Below, one piece after another: positions 56,811 through 64,000 of a stretch of DNA of 64,000 nt (position 1 is the stretch's first letter; each line of letters starts with the position of its first letter). This DNA comes from Chloroflexota bacterium (GTDB taxonomy: Bacteria; Chloroflexota; Anaerolineae; Aggregatilineales; Phototrophicaceae): positions 29,254-93,253 of the forward strand of contig WTGN01000014.1 of assembly GCA_011523545.1 (NCBI GenBank). Direction: 5' to 3'. The position numbers were made by a program, and so were the translations under genes. Below the pieces are notes generated by a model. The model was not told the origin of the DNA, searched no databases, and worked only from the letters and a program-made list of their open reading frames with translations.

Positions 56811-57765
56811 AGAGGACACAAGCCACCTCTTGACCGTCGGCGGTCGTTCGTAGCTGAGGTGTTTCTTGTCGGCACACGCCAAGCGCATGGCTGCAGCGCG
56901 GATGAAAGCGACAGCCGGCCGGCCGATCCGCCAGACTTGGCACGCGCCCCTGAATATTCTCCAGTTCACCGCGCGCGATGCCTTGGCTCGGCAGCGAATT
57001 CAGCAAGGCCTGCGTGTACGGATGTAGCGGATTGCTGAAGATTGAAGCCACATCGCCGAATTCGACGATCTTGCCAGCGTACATCACGGCCACGCGATCG
57101 CAAACTTGCGCAACTACGCCCAAGTCATGCGTGATCAAAAGCACGCCGGTGCCCTGCTCTTCAACCAGCAGGCGGCGGATTAGATGCAGAATCTGCGCTT
57201 GAATGGTCACATCCAGCGCGGTGGTCGGCTCGTCAGCGATTAGCACTTGAGGGTGACAGGAGATCGCGATAGCCAGGGCGATCCGCTGTGACATGCCGCC
57301 GCTGAATTGGTAGGGATAGGCATTCAAGCGCTCTTCCGCCGCCGGGATGCCTACTTGTCGCAGCAGAGCCAATGCCCGTTCCCGCGCTTCAATCACGTTA
57401 AGATCAAGGTGCTCTTGCAGCGTTTCAATTACCTGATGCCCCACGGTGAACAATGAATCAAGCGCGGTCATCGGATCCTGAAAGATCATGGAGAGGCGGC
57501 TGCCGCGCAAATCCTGCAGCTCACCTTCGTCCGCGGCAGTCAGATTTACATCTTCGAGCCATACTTCTCCCGCGCTGATTTGGGCGTTGCTTGCCAGCAG
57601 GCGCATAACGCTGTAGGCTACGGTTGATTTTCCGCAGCCCGATTCACCCACCAATCCCAGGATTTCGCCCCGCCGCAAGTCGAAGCTGACATCGGAGACT
57701 GCCTCCAGCCAGGCTCCGCCGCTGAAGAATTCCGTCGTCAGGTTCCGCACGGAAAGCAGGCTCAT
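56803..57765 (-). CDS. Oligopeptide ABC transporter ATPase, OppD/DppD type
   Basis: This 320-residue ATPase has Walker [10 protein letters not shown] (about 40-48), signature FSGGMSQRIALAIAIS and Walker [13 protein letters not shown]. The start overlaps the OppC stop by 4 bases. Confidence 0.94.
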   Translation of the reverse strand: MSLLSVRNLTTEFFSGGAWLEAVSDVSFDLRRGEILGLVGESGCGKSTVAYSVMRLLASNAQISAGEVWLEDVNLTAADEGELQDLRGSRLSMIFQDPMTALDSLFTVGHQVIETLQEHLDLNVIEARERALALLRQVGIPAAEERLNAYPYQFSGGMSQRIALAIAISCHPQVLIADEPTTALDVTIQAQILHLIRRLLVEEQGTGVLLITHDLGVVAQVCDRVAVMYAGKIVEFGDVASIFSNPLHPYTQALLNSLPSQGIARGELENIQGRVPSLADRPAGCRFHPRCSHALGVCRQETPQLRTTADGQEVACVLYD

Positions 57766-58628
57766 CGCCCCTTCCTCGCGGGATTCAGCAGATCTTGCAA
57801 TCCATTGCCAAGCAGGTTGAATCCGAGCACTGCGATTGATATCGCCAGACCGGGCACCATCACCATCCAGGGTGCTTGCTGCATGAAGGAGCGCCCTTCG
57901 GATAGCATCAACCCCAGCGATGGATCGGGCGGCTGTGTGCCCAAGCCGATGAAACTCAGCGCCGATTCCAGCAAGATGGCGATGCCCATTAGGATGGACG
58001 CCTGTATAAGGACCGGCGCGATCGCATTGGGAAGAATATGGCGCAGCATCAGTCGAAGGTGAGAAGCGCCACGCGCTCGCGCGCCCTCGACGTAGAGTTC
58101 ATTGACCACTTCCAGCGTTGAGCCGCGCATGACTCGCGCGAAGATCGGTACGTAGACGACCGCCACCGCCAGGATCATCACCGATATCTCGCGCCCGACG
58201 AAGCCGGTTAAGGCCACCACCAGCACAATTGCTGGAAAAGCCATTAGCACATCCATCGGCCGCATGATTAAATTGTCCGTTATGCCGCCGAAATAACCGG
58301 CGAGCAATCCCAGCGCTACGCCGGCGATCAAGCCAAAGCCGACCGAGCCCAGCGCCACCGCCAGCGAAATCTGATAGCCATAGAGCACGCGTGTCAGTAT
58401 GTCTCGGCCGAAGTTGTCCGTGCCCAGCAAGTGCTCGCTCGTTGGCGCGCTGAGCGGCGCCATGAAATCCATCGCGTCCGGCTTGTATGGCGAATAAAGA
58501 GACACGGTAGCGGTCATAGCGCTGAGCACAACAATGATGGTCGCGCCGATGAATGCCGATCGGCTGACCTCGTACCAGCCCCGCAGGCGGGCGACCAGTT
58601 CACGCACGAGACCAGCCCTCGCCTTCAT
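57762..58628 (-). CDS. Oligopeptide ABC transporter permease, OppC/DppC type
   Basis: This 288-residue permease has a basic N-terminus, GTDNFGRDILTRVLYGYQ, the docking loop RARGASHLRLMLRHILPN and the SLSFIGLG motif (SALSFIGLG). It overlaps both neighbours by 4 bases (ATGA junctions). Confidence 0.94.
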   Translation of the reverse strand: MKARAGLVRELVARLRGWYEVSRSAFIGATIIVVLSAMTATVSLYSPYKPDAMDFMAPLSAPTSEHLLGTDNFGRDILTRVLYGYQISLAVALGSVGFGLIAGVALGLLAGYFGGITDNLIMRPMDVLMAFPAIVLVVALTGFVGREISVMILAVAVVYVPIFARVMRGSTLEVVNELYVEGARARGASHLRLMLRHILPNAIAPVLIQASILMGIAILLESALSFIGLGTQPPDPSLGLMLSEGRSFMQQAPWMVMVPGLAISIAVLGFNLLGNGLQDLLNPARKGR

Positions 58629-59581
58629 GTTCCCGCCCCTCGGATCTTCGGATTCAGCAAAGCATAGATGACGTCTGTTGTCAGATTGACTATGATAAAC
58701 AGGAAGGCGACGACCAGCATTCCCGCCTGTACAACCGGATAGTTGCGCTCCAAGGTATAACTGACGATAAGCCGACCCACTCCGGGCAAACTGAAAACCT
58801 CTTCCACAATTACCGCGCCGCCGAGCAGATAGCCGAATTGCAGGCCGATCACCGTAACAATCGGTATGCTGGCGTTGCGCAGGACATGCTGGTAAATGAC
58901 CAGCCGCTCACGCAGCCCTTTGGCGCGTAGGAATTTGACAAAGTCCAACTCAAGCACCTCCAGCACGGCCGATCGTGTAATGCGTACCAGCACCGCCGAG
59001 AGCCCTACAGCCAGAGTAAGCGCCGGCAAGAAGAACGAGCGCAGATTCCCCAGCAGGTCGTTTTCAAGCCGCACGTAGCCGGACGAGGGAAACATCCGCA
59101 ACGCCAGCGAGAATAGGAGAATCAGCATGATGCCTAGCCAGAAATCGGGGATGGAAATGCCGAATAGCCCAAGCAGCATCGACAGGCGATCGGCGATGCC
59201 GCCCGGTTTAGTCGCCGCGCGTATGCCCAGCGGCACGGCGATCAGGATCGCCAGCGCCAGCGACATTAGCGTGAGTTGAATCGTGACGGGCAGGCGAACG
59301 CTTAGAAGGGCGGTCACGGCTTCGTTGCTGCGGAAATCTTTGCCCAGATCACCCTGCAGCACCTTGCCCAGCCACTGTCCATACTGCAGATGAACCGGCA
59401 GATCCAAGCCCAATTCGCCTCGCACGATCGCCAGCCGTTCTGGCGTGGCGCGCAAGCCCAGGATGACCTGCGCCGGATCGCCCGGGATCAGCCGCAGCAG
59501 CAGAAATATCAGTACCGATGTGCCGAAAAGGACGGGCAGCAAGAGCAGAAGACGGCCAGCCACATAGCGCATCAATCGCAT
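58625..59581 (-). CDS. Oligopeptide ABC transporter permease, OppB/DppB type
   Basis: This 318-residue permease has MRYVAGRLLLLLPVLFGTSV at the start, LIPGDPAQVILG, and the docking loop LRAKGLRERLVIYQHVLRNASIP. It is the first of the four transporter genes after the binding protein gene, across a 73-base gap with a hairpin. Confidence 0.94.
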   Translation of the reverse strand: MRLMRYVAGRLLLLLPVLFGTSVLIFLLLRLIPGDPAQVILGLRATPERLAIVRGELGLDLPVHLQYGQWLGKVLQGDLGKDFRSNEAVTALLSVRLPVTIQLTLMSLALAILIAVPLGIRAATKPGGIADRLSMLLGLFGISIPDFWLGIMLILLFSLALRMFPSSGYVRLENDLLGNLRSFFLPALTLAVGLSAVLVRITRSAVLEVLELDFVKFLRAKGLRERLVIYQHVLRNASIPIVTVIGLQFGYLLGGAVIVEEVFSLPGVGRLIVSYTLERNYPVVQAGMLVVAFLFIIVNLTTDVIYALLNPKIRGAGT

Positions 59582-59617
59582 CGATTATTCACCGCACGGT
59601 CAGCAAGGCGTGATTTT

Positions 59618-59640
59618 GAGAGGAGCGCTCAGCCCCTCTC
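59618..59640 (-). promoter_or_regulatory. Hairpin between binding-protein and permease genes
   Basis: GAGAGG at 59618-59623 pairs with CCTCTC at 59635-59640, with AGCGCTC-containing loop sequence. On the transcript it is followed by AAAAUC, not a U-run. Its place after the binding-protein stop matches the other such hairpins. Confidence 0.45.
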
Positions 59641-59654
59641 ATGCTTAGCCTAGA

Positions 59655-61262
59655 TCAGGCGTCAATCCAGATGTCTTCCATGCGCAGTTCAAGCGTCGGC
59701 AGCGTCTGCGCGCCGTGAATGTTGGGCTGCGTCCAGTAGGTGCGCCTGAAGTTGACCATGAAAACTTGCGGCGAATGCTCCTGATGCAGGCGCACGACGT
59801 TGTTATAGGCCTTTTGTCGCGCTTCCGGATCGAGCGTGAAGCGGAACTCATCCAGTGCCGTATCGAGCTCGGGCGCGTCTCTGAAAGCGGAGAAATTCCA
59901 GGGCGACGCCGAATGCGAGAGTGGATAGAGGCAATGCTCGCCCGGATCGGCCGTGGCGCTCCAGTACGTGCCGGTGATCTCGTAGTTCAGGGTGAAGAGC
60001 TCTTCGAACCAGCGCGCTGATTCGAAGGACTCGACCTCAACGCGGAAGCCCGCCGGGGCAAGCTGCTGCTCCAGAAGCTGGCCTACCAACGGCTGCGTTG
60101 GCACCTGTGGCTGGGCGGCATAGCGGATAGTCAGCCCGTCCTCATAGCCGGCTTGCGCCAGCAGCGCCTTCGCCCGCTCAATATCGGGACCGCCGTCAAA
60201 GACGTTGCTTCCGGAGTACCAGGGATTCGATGGTGACACCGGCTCCGCCGAAGGCACGGCTTGACCAAACCAGACCAGGTTGGCGATGGATTCGCGATGC
60301 AGCGCCCATTGCAGCGCCTGACGGACTTCCACTTTGTCAAACGGCGGCTTGGAGCAGTTGATCAAGAACATATCTGGGAAGAACTCGCCATCCGGGTTCG
60401 CCTTGACCTCGCCGCTGGCGCGCAGTTCATCGGCACGATGCAGCGGCACCTGCTCAATCCAGTTGAGTTCACCGGTCTGCAAACCGGTCAGCCGCACGGT
60501 GTCATCCGAAATCGCGCGGAAGATGACTTTGTCCAGATAGGGTTGGTTCGGCCTGTGGTATTTGTCCCAGCGCTCAAGCTCGATGAAGTCGTCTTTGACC
60601 CATTGCACAAACTTAAAGGGTCCGGTGCCGATAGGTACGAGTCTGGGATCATTTTCTTCAATGCCCTTCTGATTGACGACTTCAACGATAGCGCCCAATG
60701 CCTCGAGCAGGCCGCCCCAATTTGCTTGCGTGCTGATGCGGACGGTGTAGTCATCAACCGCTTCGACGCCTTCGATCGGCGTCAAGAAGACCGCGTTTGG
60801 CGCGCCAAGATCGGGGTCGAACAGGCGATTGAAGGTGTAGACCACATCGGCAGCGGTGCAGTGTTCGTCGTTGTGGAAATAGGCGTTGTCCGCAATCTGG
60901 AATTCCCAGGTCGAGTCATCGAGTTGCTGCCAGGTATGCGCCAAGCCGGGCAGCACGTTGTTATTGCGGTCGAGGTTAACCAGCTTGGAGAAGACATTCT
61001 GATAAACTTGCATCGACGAATAGAGTTCGGCGAAGGCCGGGTCCATATTGACTGGCTTGTCGATAGTGGCGGCGACCAGCGTGCCGCCTTGCTTCGGCGT
61101 ACCCTGCGCCAGCGCGGTCGCCAGGCGGAAGCCGGGCATCATCGATTGCGCCACCGCGACGCCACCGACTGTCGTCAGCGCCTGTAGAAATTGCCGCCGC
61201 GAGATGCGCCCTTCGTTATGCTTCTTGATGAAGTCATGCACTTGTTCTTTCTGTAAACTCAT
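59655..61262 (-). CDS. ABC transporter substrate-binding protein, family 5, Tat-type signal
   Basis: This 535-residue binding protein has a twin-arginine signal, SRRQFLQ at about 21-27 followed by a hydrophobic stretch and ALAQG. That points to Tat export in a folded state, unlike the Sec-type signals of the other binding proteins here. Family 5 features include FNRLFDPDLGAPNAVFLTPIEGVEAV and GTGPFKFVQW. It heads the operon of four transporter genes plus hydrolases to 52310. Confidence 0.93.
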   Translation of the reverse strand: MSLQKEQVHDFIKKHNEGRISRRQFLQALTTVGGVAVAQSMMPGFRLATALAQGTPKQGGTLVAATIDKPVNMDPAFAELYSSMQVYQNVFSKLVNLDRNNNVLPGLAHTWQQLDDSTWEFQIADNAYFHNDEHCTAADVVYTFNRLFDPDLGAPNAVFLTPIEGVEAVDDYTVRISTQANWGGLLEALGAIVEVVNQKGIEENDPRLVPIGTGPFKFVQWVKDDFIELERWDKYHRPNQPYLDKVIFRAISDDTVRLTGLQTGELNWIEQVPLHRADELRASGEVKANPDGEFFPDMFLINCSKPPFDKVEVRQALQWALHRESIANLVWFGQAVPSAEPVSPSNPWYSGSNVFDGGPDIERAKALLAQAGYEDGLTIRYAAQPQVPTQPLVGQLLEQQLAPAGFRVEVESFESARWFEELFTLNYEITGTYWSATADPGEHCLYPLSHSASPWNFSAFRDAPELDTALDEFRFTLDPEARQKAYNNVVRLHQEHSPQVFMVNFRRTYWTQPNIHGAQTLPTLELRMEDIWIDA

Positions 61263-61694
61263 TCAGATGCCTCCTGTTCAAATGATTAGTTTGCAACCGT
61301 GTCACTAAACGCTTGAAGCTCAGCATAGCCTAACGCATATGCATTTGACTGTCAAAATCCTTCGCGATATCAAAGACGATTATCCCTTCAATAATTCTCG
61401 GTTGCGGAAGACCCTGGTAACGTCAATGTATTCGGCGGTGGAGGTTATTCTACGGTCGCTATAGCATCCAATGTTACAGGCAGGGGCGACCCTGTATTGC
61501 AACTCGCAGCGAGCTGATGCGGCGCTCGGCTGGTCATAAATCGTCCTTGTTTTCCGAACATGGAAACATCGGTGTCTGCGGCGAGTGCATCTGTACAAGT
61601 GAATCGGTTCGCGCCGATATTGACTTGGAATTATTGAGTTGCAGATGTCACAGCAAGATTTCGTATTCAAAAAGACAATGACTCGAAGTCTTGG
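61263..61694. other. Intergenic region, no recognised gene
   Basis: About 430 bases lie between the antitoxin gene and the binding-protein gene. A minus-strand frame of 96 codons (61380-61670) is unlike any family I know and is probably not coding. The promoter of the long minus-strand operon should lie here. Confidence 0.4.
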
Positions 61695-62000
61695 TCAAGG
61701 CGCTTTTAGTCGTTCTTTCATCTCCTGGACGGCAGATTGTATAGAGCGGGCGCCCAACTGCTCTCCAAGTTCACGCGCTTCGCGGATCGCCTCATCGATT
61801 GCGGCTTCGTTGTCACAATGGAAGGCCAGCGCGCCGTACACACTCGCCAGCGGAATGCGGTAGTGGTCAGCTGCTGCTTGCGGGCCATCGTTCAATGCCA
61901 GGTTTGCTACCAGATAGGCTGTGTAATGGGTCCCGGCGACTGTCGCATCCAGCGGATCATCCCCGCGTAGTTTAATGTGTCCTCGAATTTCTAATGCCAT
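61695..62000 (-). CDS. DUF433-type antitoxin-like protein
   Basis: This 101-residue protein has the DUF433 pattern: GTHYTAYLVANLAL, then a helix-turn-helix-like YRIPLASVYGALAFHCDNEAAI and a helical C-terminus. Such proteins are antitoxins of DUF433/DUF5615-type pairs. The sequence just before it (62011-62224) looks like the remains of its toxin. A degraded copy of its N-terminus is at 15113-15268. Confidence 0.65.
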   Translation of the reverse strand: MALEIRGHIKLRGDDPLDATVAGTHYTAYLVANLALNDGPQAAADHYRIPLASVYGALAFHCDNEAAIDEAIREARELGEQLGARSIQSAVQEMKERLKAP

Positions 62001-62010
62001 AGCGCTGCCT

Positions 62011-62224
62011 CAAATGTACTTGACGTGATTGTTCACATCATCCTGCACGGTCCCGGCGCCAGCTGCAATCAGCGCGTGGTATTCCAGGATAGATGTCACG
62101 ATTGGGCCCTGTGGTGATATGACCGGTTATTTGTTCATCGTGAGTTAGCAAGGCATATCCATTTGCGAGAGCATAGACAAGGACGAGCGGGTCCGGCGCG
62201 CCTTCCGATAGGGCGATACAGGGG
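62011..62224 (-). pseudogene. Degraded PIN/DUF5615-like toxin remnant
   Basis: In two different minus-strand frames there are blocks like LVLVYALANGYALLTHDEQITGHIT (shortened: ALANGYALLTHDEQ), typical of the C-terminal part of PIN-like or DUF5615 toxins. A second block, ILEYHALIAAGAG, ends at TGA 62013-62011. A frame shift separates them and no N-terminus is seen. The order upstream of the antitoxin suggests a former toxin-antitoxin pair. Confidence 0.35.
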
Positions 62225-62620
62225 CTACCAAATGCGTTGGACTGGGTAGTCGCTGAACGCAGCGTCGCGAGTAATGATTGTCAAGTCATGGCAAATGGCT
62301 TGCGCGATAATCATGCGGTCGAAGGGGTCTCGATGCCCTGATTCCGGAAAGGGAAGCTTAGCCACCGTCTCAGCGTGTTCTGCCGTAATTTGCAGGATGC
62401 CAAAGTCATTCCTGGCAGTATGAGTTTCGATGAATTGCTGAAGTGACGCGGGTAGGGCAAGCTTCCGCAAGCTGGTTTTGATTGCCATCTCCCAGATGTT
62501 GGCAGCGCTTAGATAGACGACGCTCTGCTGATCCTCAATGATGTCTTTCGCTGTTACGCTGAGCGAGCTATGGTCGTTGACGAACCAAAGAAAGGCGTGC
62601 GTGTCGAGCAGGAAACTCAT
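62225..62620 (-). CDS. vapC: PIN-domain toxin, VapC type
   Basis: This 131-residue PIN-domain ribonuclease has acidic residues in the right places: D6 (LLDTHAFLW), E44 (NIWEMAIK), D98/D101 region (DPFDRMIIAQA) and the C-terminal TRDAAFSDY. Its ATG overlaps the antitoxin stop by 4 bases, the standard order for antitoxin-toxin pairs. It would cleave RNA when freed from its antitoxin. Confidence 0.9.
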   Translation of the reverse strand: MSFLLDTHAFLWFVNDHSSLSVTAKDIIEDQQSVVYLSAANIWEMAIKTSLRKLALPASLQQFIETHTARNDFGILQITAEHAETVAKLPFPESGHRDPFDRMIIAQAICHDLTIITRDAAFSDYPVQRIW

Positions 62621-62847
62621 TCCATATAGTCGGCGAAGTCTTCCAGGGGATCATCGAAGTCGTCGGACATCCATACTTGGCCGCGGGCGCTTCCGGCTTT
62701 GCGCGGTTTTTGCGCCCTTATGGGAGTCGGAACGAGCTTTACCGCCCAACCATTTTCTGCGGTGATGACGACCGTCTTTCCTTTATGCGCATCCGAAAGC
62801 AGTTCGTTCAGACTATTTTGAGCGTTTTTTACGGAGTAGGTTTCCAT
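62617..62847 (-). CDS. Phd/YefM-type antitoxin
   Basis: This antitoxin of 76 residues starts METYSVKNAQNSLNELLSDA and has a VVITAENGWAVKLVP segment, the Phd/YefM fold. The disordered, acidic C-terminal tail (DDFDDPLEDFADYME) would neutralise the VapC-type toxin encoded next. The start at 62847 (AGGGAACGACAG upstream) is preferred over a further in-frame ATG at 62892. Confidence 0.85.
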   Translation of the reverse strand: METYSVKNAQNSLNELLSDAHKGKTVVITAENGWAVKLVPTPIRAQKPRKAGSARGQVWMSDDFDDPLEDFADYME

Positions 62848-64000
62848 CTGTCGTTCCCTGATACGACGTTCACTGACAGTGTAACAGTTCAAATCGGATA
62901 GTCAATGGAGGTCGAGTGGGCGGCGTCCTGCAAGTCGTCGACCAACTCAAGCGCCGGTCGCCAGCCGCCCGGCCCCGTTCATATAGTCATTTGCCAGAGC
63001 GGCCAGGTGTCAGAGGCGGGCGCCGCTGTCTATCCGCCCGGAAAGAGATCGTGCAGCTGGCGGGCCCGCTGCTCGGGCGGCCGCAGGCGCCGGGACCAAG
63101 CGCCATATCGCCGACCGGTGGGCGTTGTGAAATCGCACCTTCGTTTTTCGCTTCGGAACACAATGGCGCGCCAGCACCAGATTTCCCCCAAACCGCCAAA
63201 AACAGTCATTTCCCTTGACAGCGCCCGATCGTCCTGTCGGTAAAAATCTGGGCGCATTCCGCCGCTGGAATTGCCGCCCGAAAACAGATCTTGTCCTTCT
63301 GCGAGCCCGCTTACTGTCGTTGTCGGTTGCGGCTCGCGATTTCTTTGGGGGGAGGGGGTTGTGGTAAATGGCGCTTTACGACAATCGGCGGGCTGCCGCT
63401 GGGCTGGGTGCTGGCGGGCGCGGCGTCCGCTGGCGGCTGCCGCTGGGATCGCGCGGCGGTTTCGCTGCGCTGCGGACTGGGATCGGGCTGGCGGGCGCGG
63501 TCGCGATTAGGCGCGTCGCCGGTGCGGGCGCGGCCGGTCTCCGCTGTTTTGCATAGGCGAGGCGGACTATTTTTTCTGTCCGCGAGGGGGCTAGGCTGTG
63601 CGCTAATCTGGCGGCGCTTTGGCGGGGTATTGGCGGCGGCTCCGGCGCTCTGCCGATAGTGCGAAGAGGCGATTTGGCTGGCTGATGTCAAGGCGATTGG
63701 TTGTAAAATGCGGCGCGGTCGTGATTTGCGCTAGCATTGTCTAAGAATGGCGCTGGCGAAACTATGCCGGCGGCTGGCCGGTCTATGGTACTGACTATAT
63801 GACGTGCGTTCGGCGCGGTTCGCTCATGGTGGGGCGCGGCGCTGTTCGGGGTCTGTTGGCGCTGTTTCGGGGGTACTGGTATGCCCTGGGCCGTCTCAAA
63901 ATCGCTCTACGGGCGTCCTGGGGCGTCGTTTTTCGGGCGTTGCCGTGTAAAGGCGGGTTTTGGCGCGGATCGCGGCTCCTCCGCTGCGGCGATACGCTGA
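62848..64000. other. GC-rich terminal region, no gene recognised
   Basis: More than 1.1 kb of unusually G+C-rich sequence with several GGCGCGG-type runs. Short frames exist on both strands (for example 63291-63659 plus, 63311-63691 minus), but they are rich in Arg/Pro/Ala from composition and have no motif. Two related blocks, CCGCCCGGAAAGAGATCGTG near 63041 and CCGCCCGAAAACAGATCTTG near 63279, suggest a diverged repeat. No RNA gene is seen. Confidence 0.5.

Noticed and set aside
63291..63691. Overlapping Arg/Pro-rich frames on both strands near the right end.
   Set aside because: Both frames exist because the sequence is very GC-rich; they lack ribosome sites and known motifs.
1..64000. CRISPR arrays, rRNA and tRNA genes.
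   Set aside because: No regularly spaced direct repeats of 24-40 bases, no conserved rRNA blocks and no cloverleaf with T-arm pattern were seen; short repeats in the window are palindromes of other kinds.

Overview
The window is about 64 kb of bacterial chromosome of moderately high GC. It is crowded with ABC importers for sugars and peptides, amidohydrolases, ThuA-like proteins and sialidase-like proteins. The signal peptides, the hybrid kinase/regulator pair and the GC-rich palindromes that include TAGGGGCGA suggest a member of the Chloroflexota (Anaerolineae/Caldilinea-like). That placement is an inference from gene style; no rRNA or tRNA gene is visible to confirm it.

Layout. 1-9099 (minus strand): two tandem sugar ABC importers without ATPases (the second runs off the left edge), then a GntR-regulated SDR/lactonase-type catabolic operon. 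9100-9832: insertion-sequence debris. 9833-14895 (plus): peptide-type ABC importer (two permeases and a binding protein, no ATPase), an amidohydrolase and a Rieske ferredoxin. 14896-21754: a toxin-antitoxin scrap and a small phage-tail-like cassette that also holds a putative zinc metalloprotease and a secreted WD40-type protein. 22593-25979: a membrane hybrid histidine kinase and a convergent regulator whose coding ends overlap. 26115-35174 (plus): a sugar importer feeding a catabolic cluster (MDR dehydrogenase, two isomerase-ThuA pairs in tandem, FAH hydrolase). 35216-38517: an AT-rich decayed island with an integrase stub, a parA/ribbon-helix-helix partition locus and a truncated HepT. 38518-47304 (minus): a full oligopeptide importer followed by two sialidase-like genes. 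47305-52209: a second decayed plasmid-like island (parA, ribbon-helix-helix gene, primase-like zinc protein, ParB-like protein) in which most genes carry in-frame UAR stops. 52310-61262 (minus): a full peptide importer in an operon with a BPL-N/amidotransferase-like protein, an AtzG-like small subunit and an amidase. 61695-62847: antitoxin and toxin genes. 62848-64000: GC-rich, no gene recognised.

How it works together. The chromosomal backbone looks like a scavenging heterotroph that imports glycosides and peptides or amides and modifies them in the cytoplasm with lactonases, dehydrogenases, isomerases and amidases. Four importers lack their own ATPase and probably share one encoded elsewhere. 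Every solute-binding-protein gene here is followed by a stem-loop, which may set its transcript level above that of its neighbours. The backbone is interrupted by remnants of plasmid, phage and IS elements. The least explained features are the tail-like cassette with its protease, the repeat-rich parA locus, and the cluster of otherwise intact genes broken only by UAA or UAG codons.
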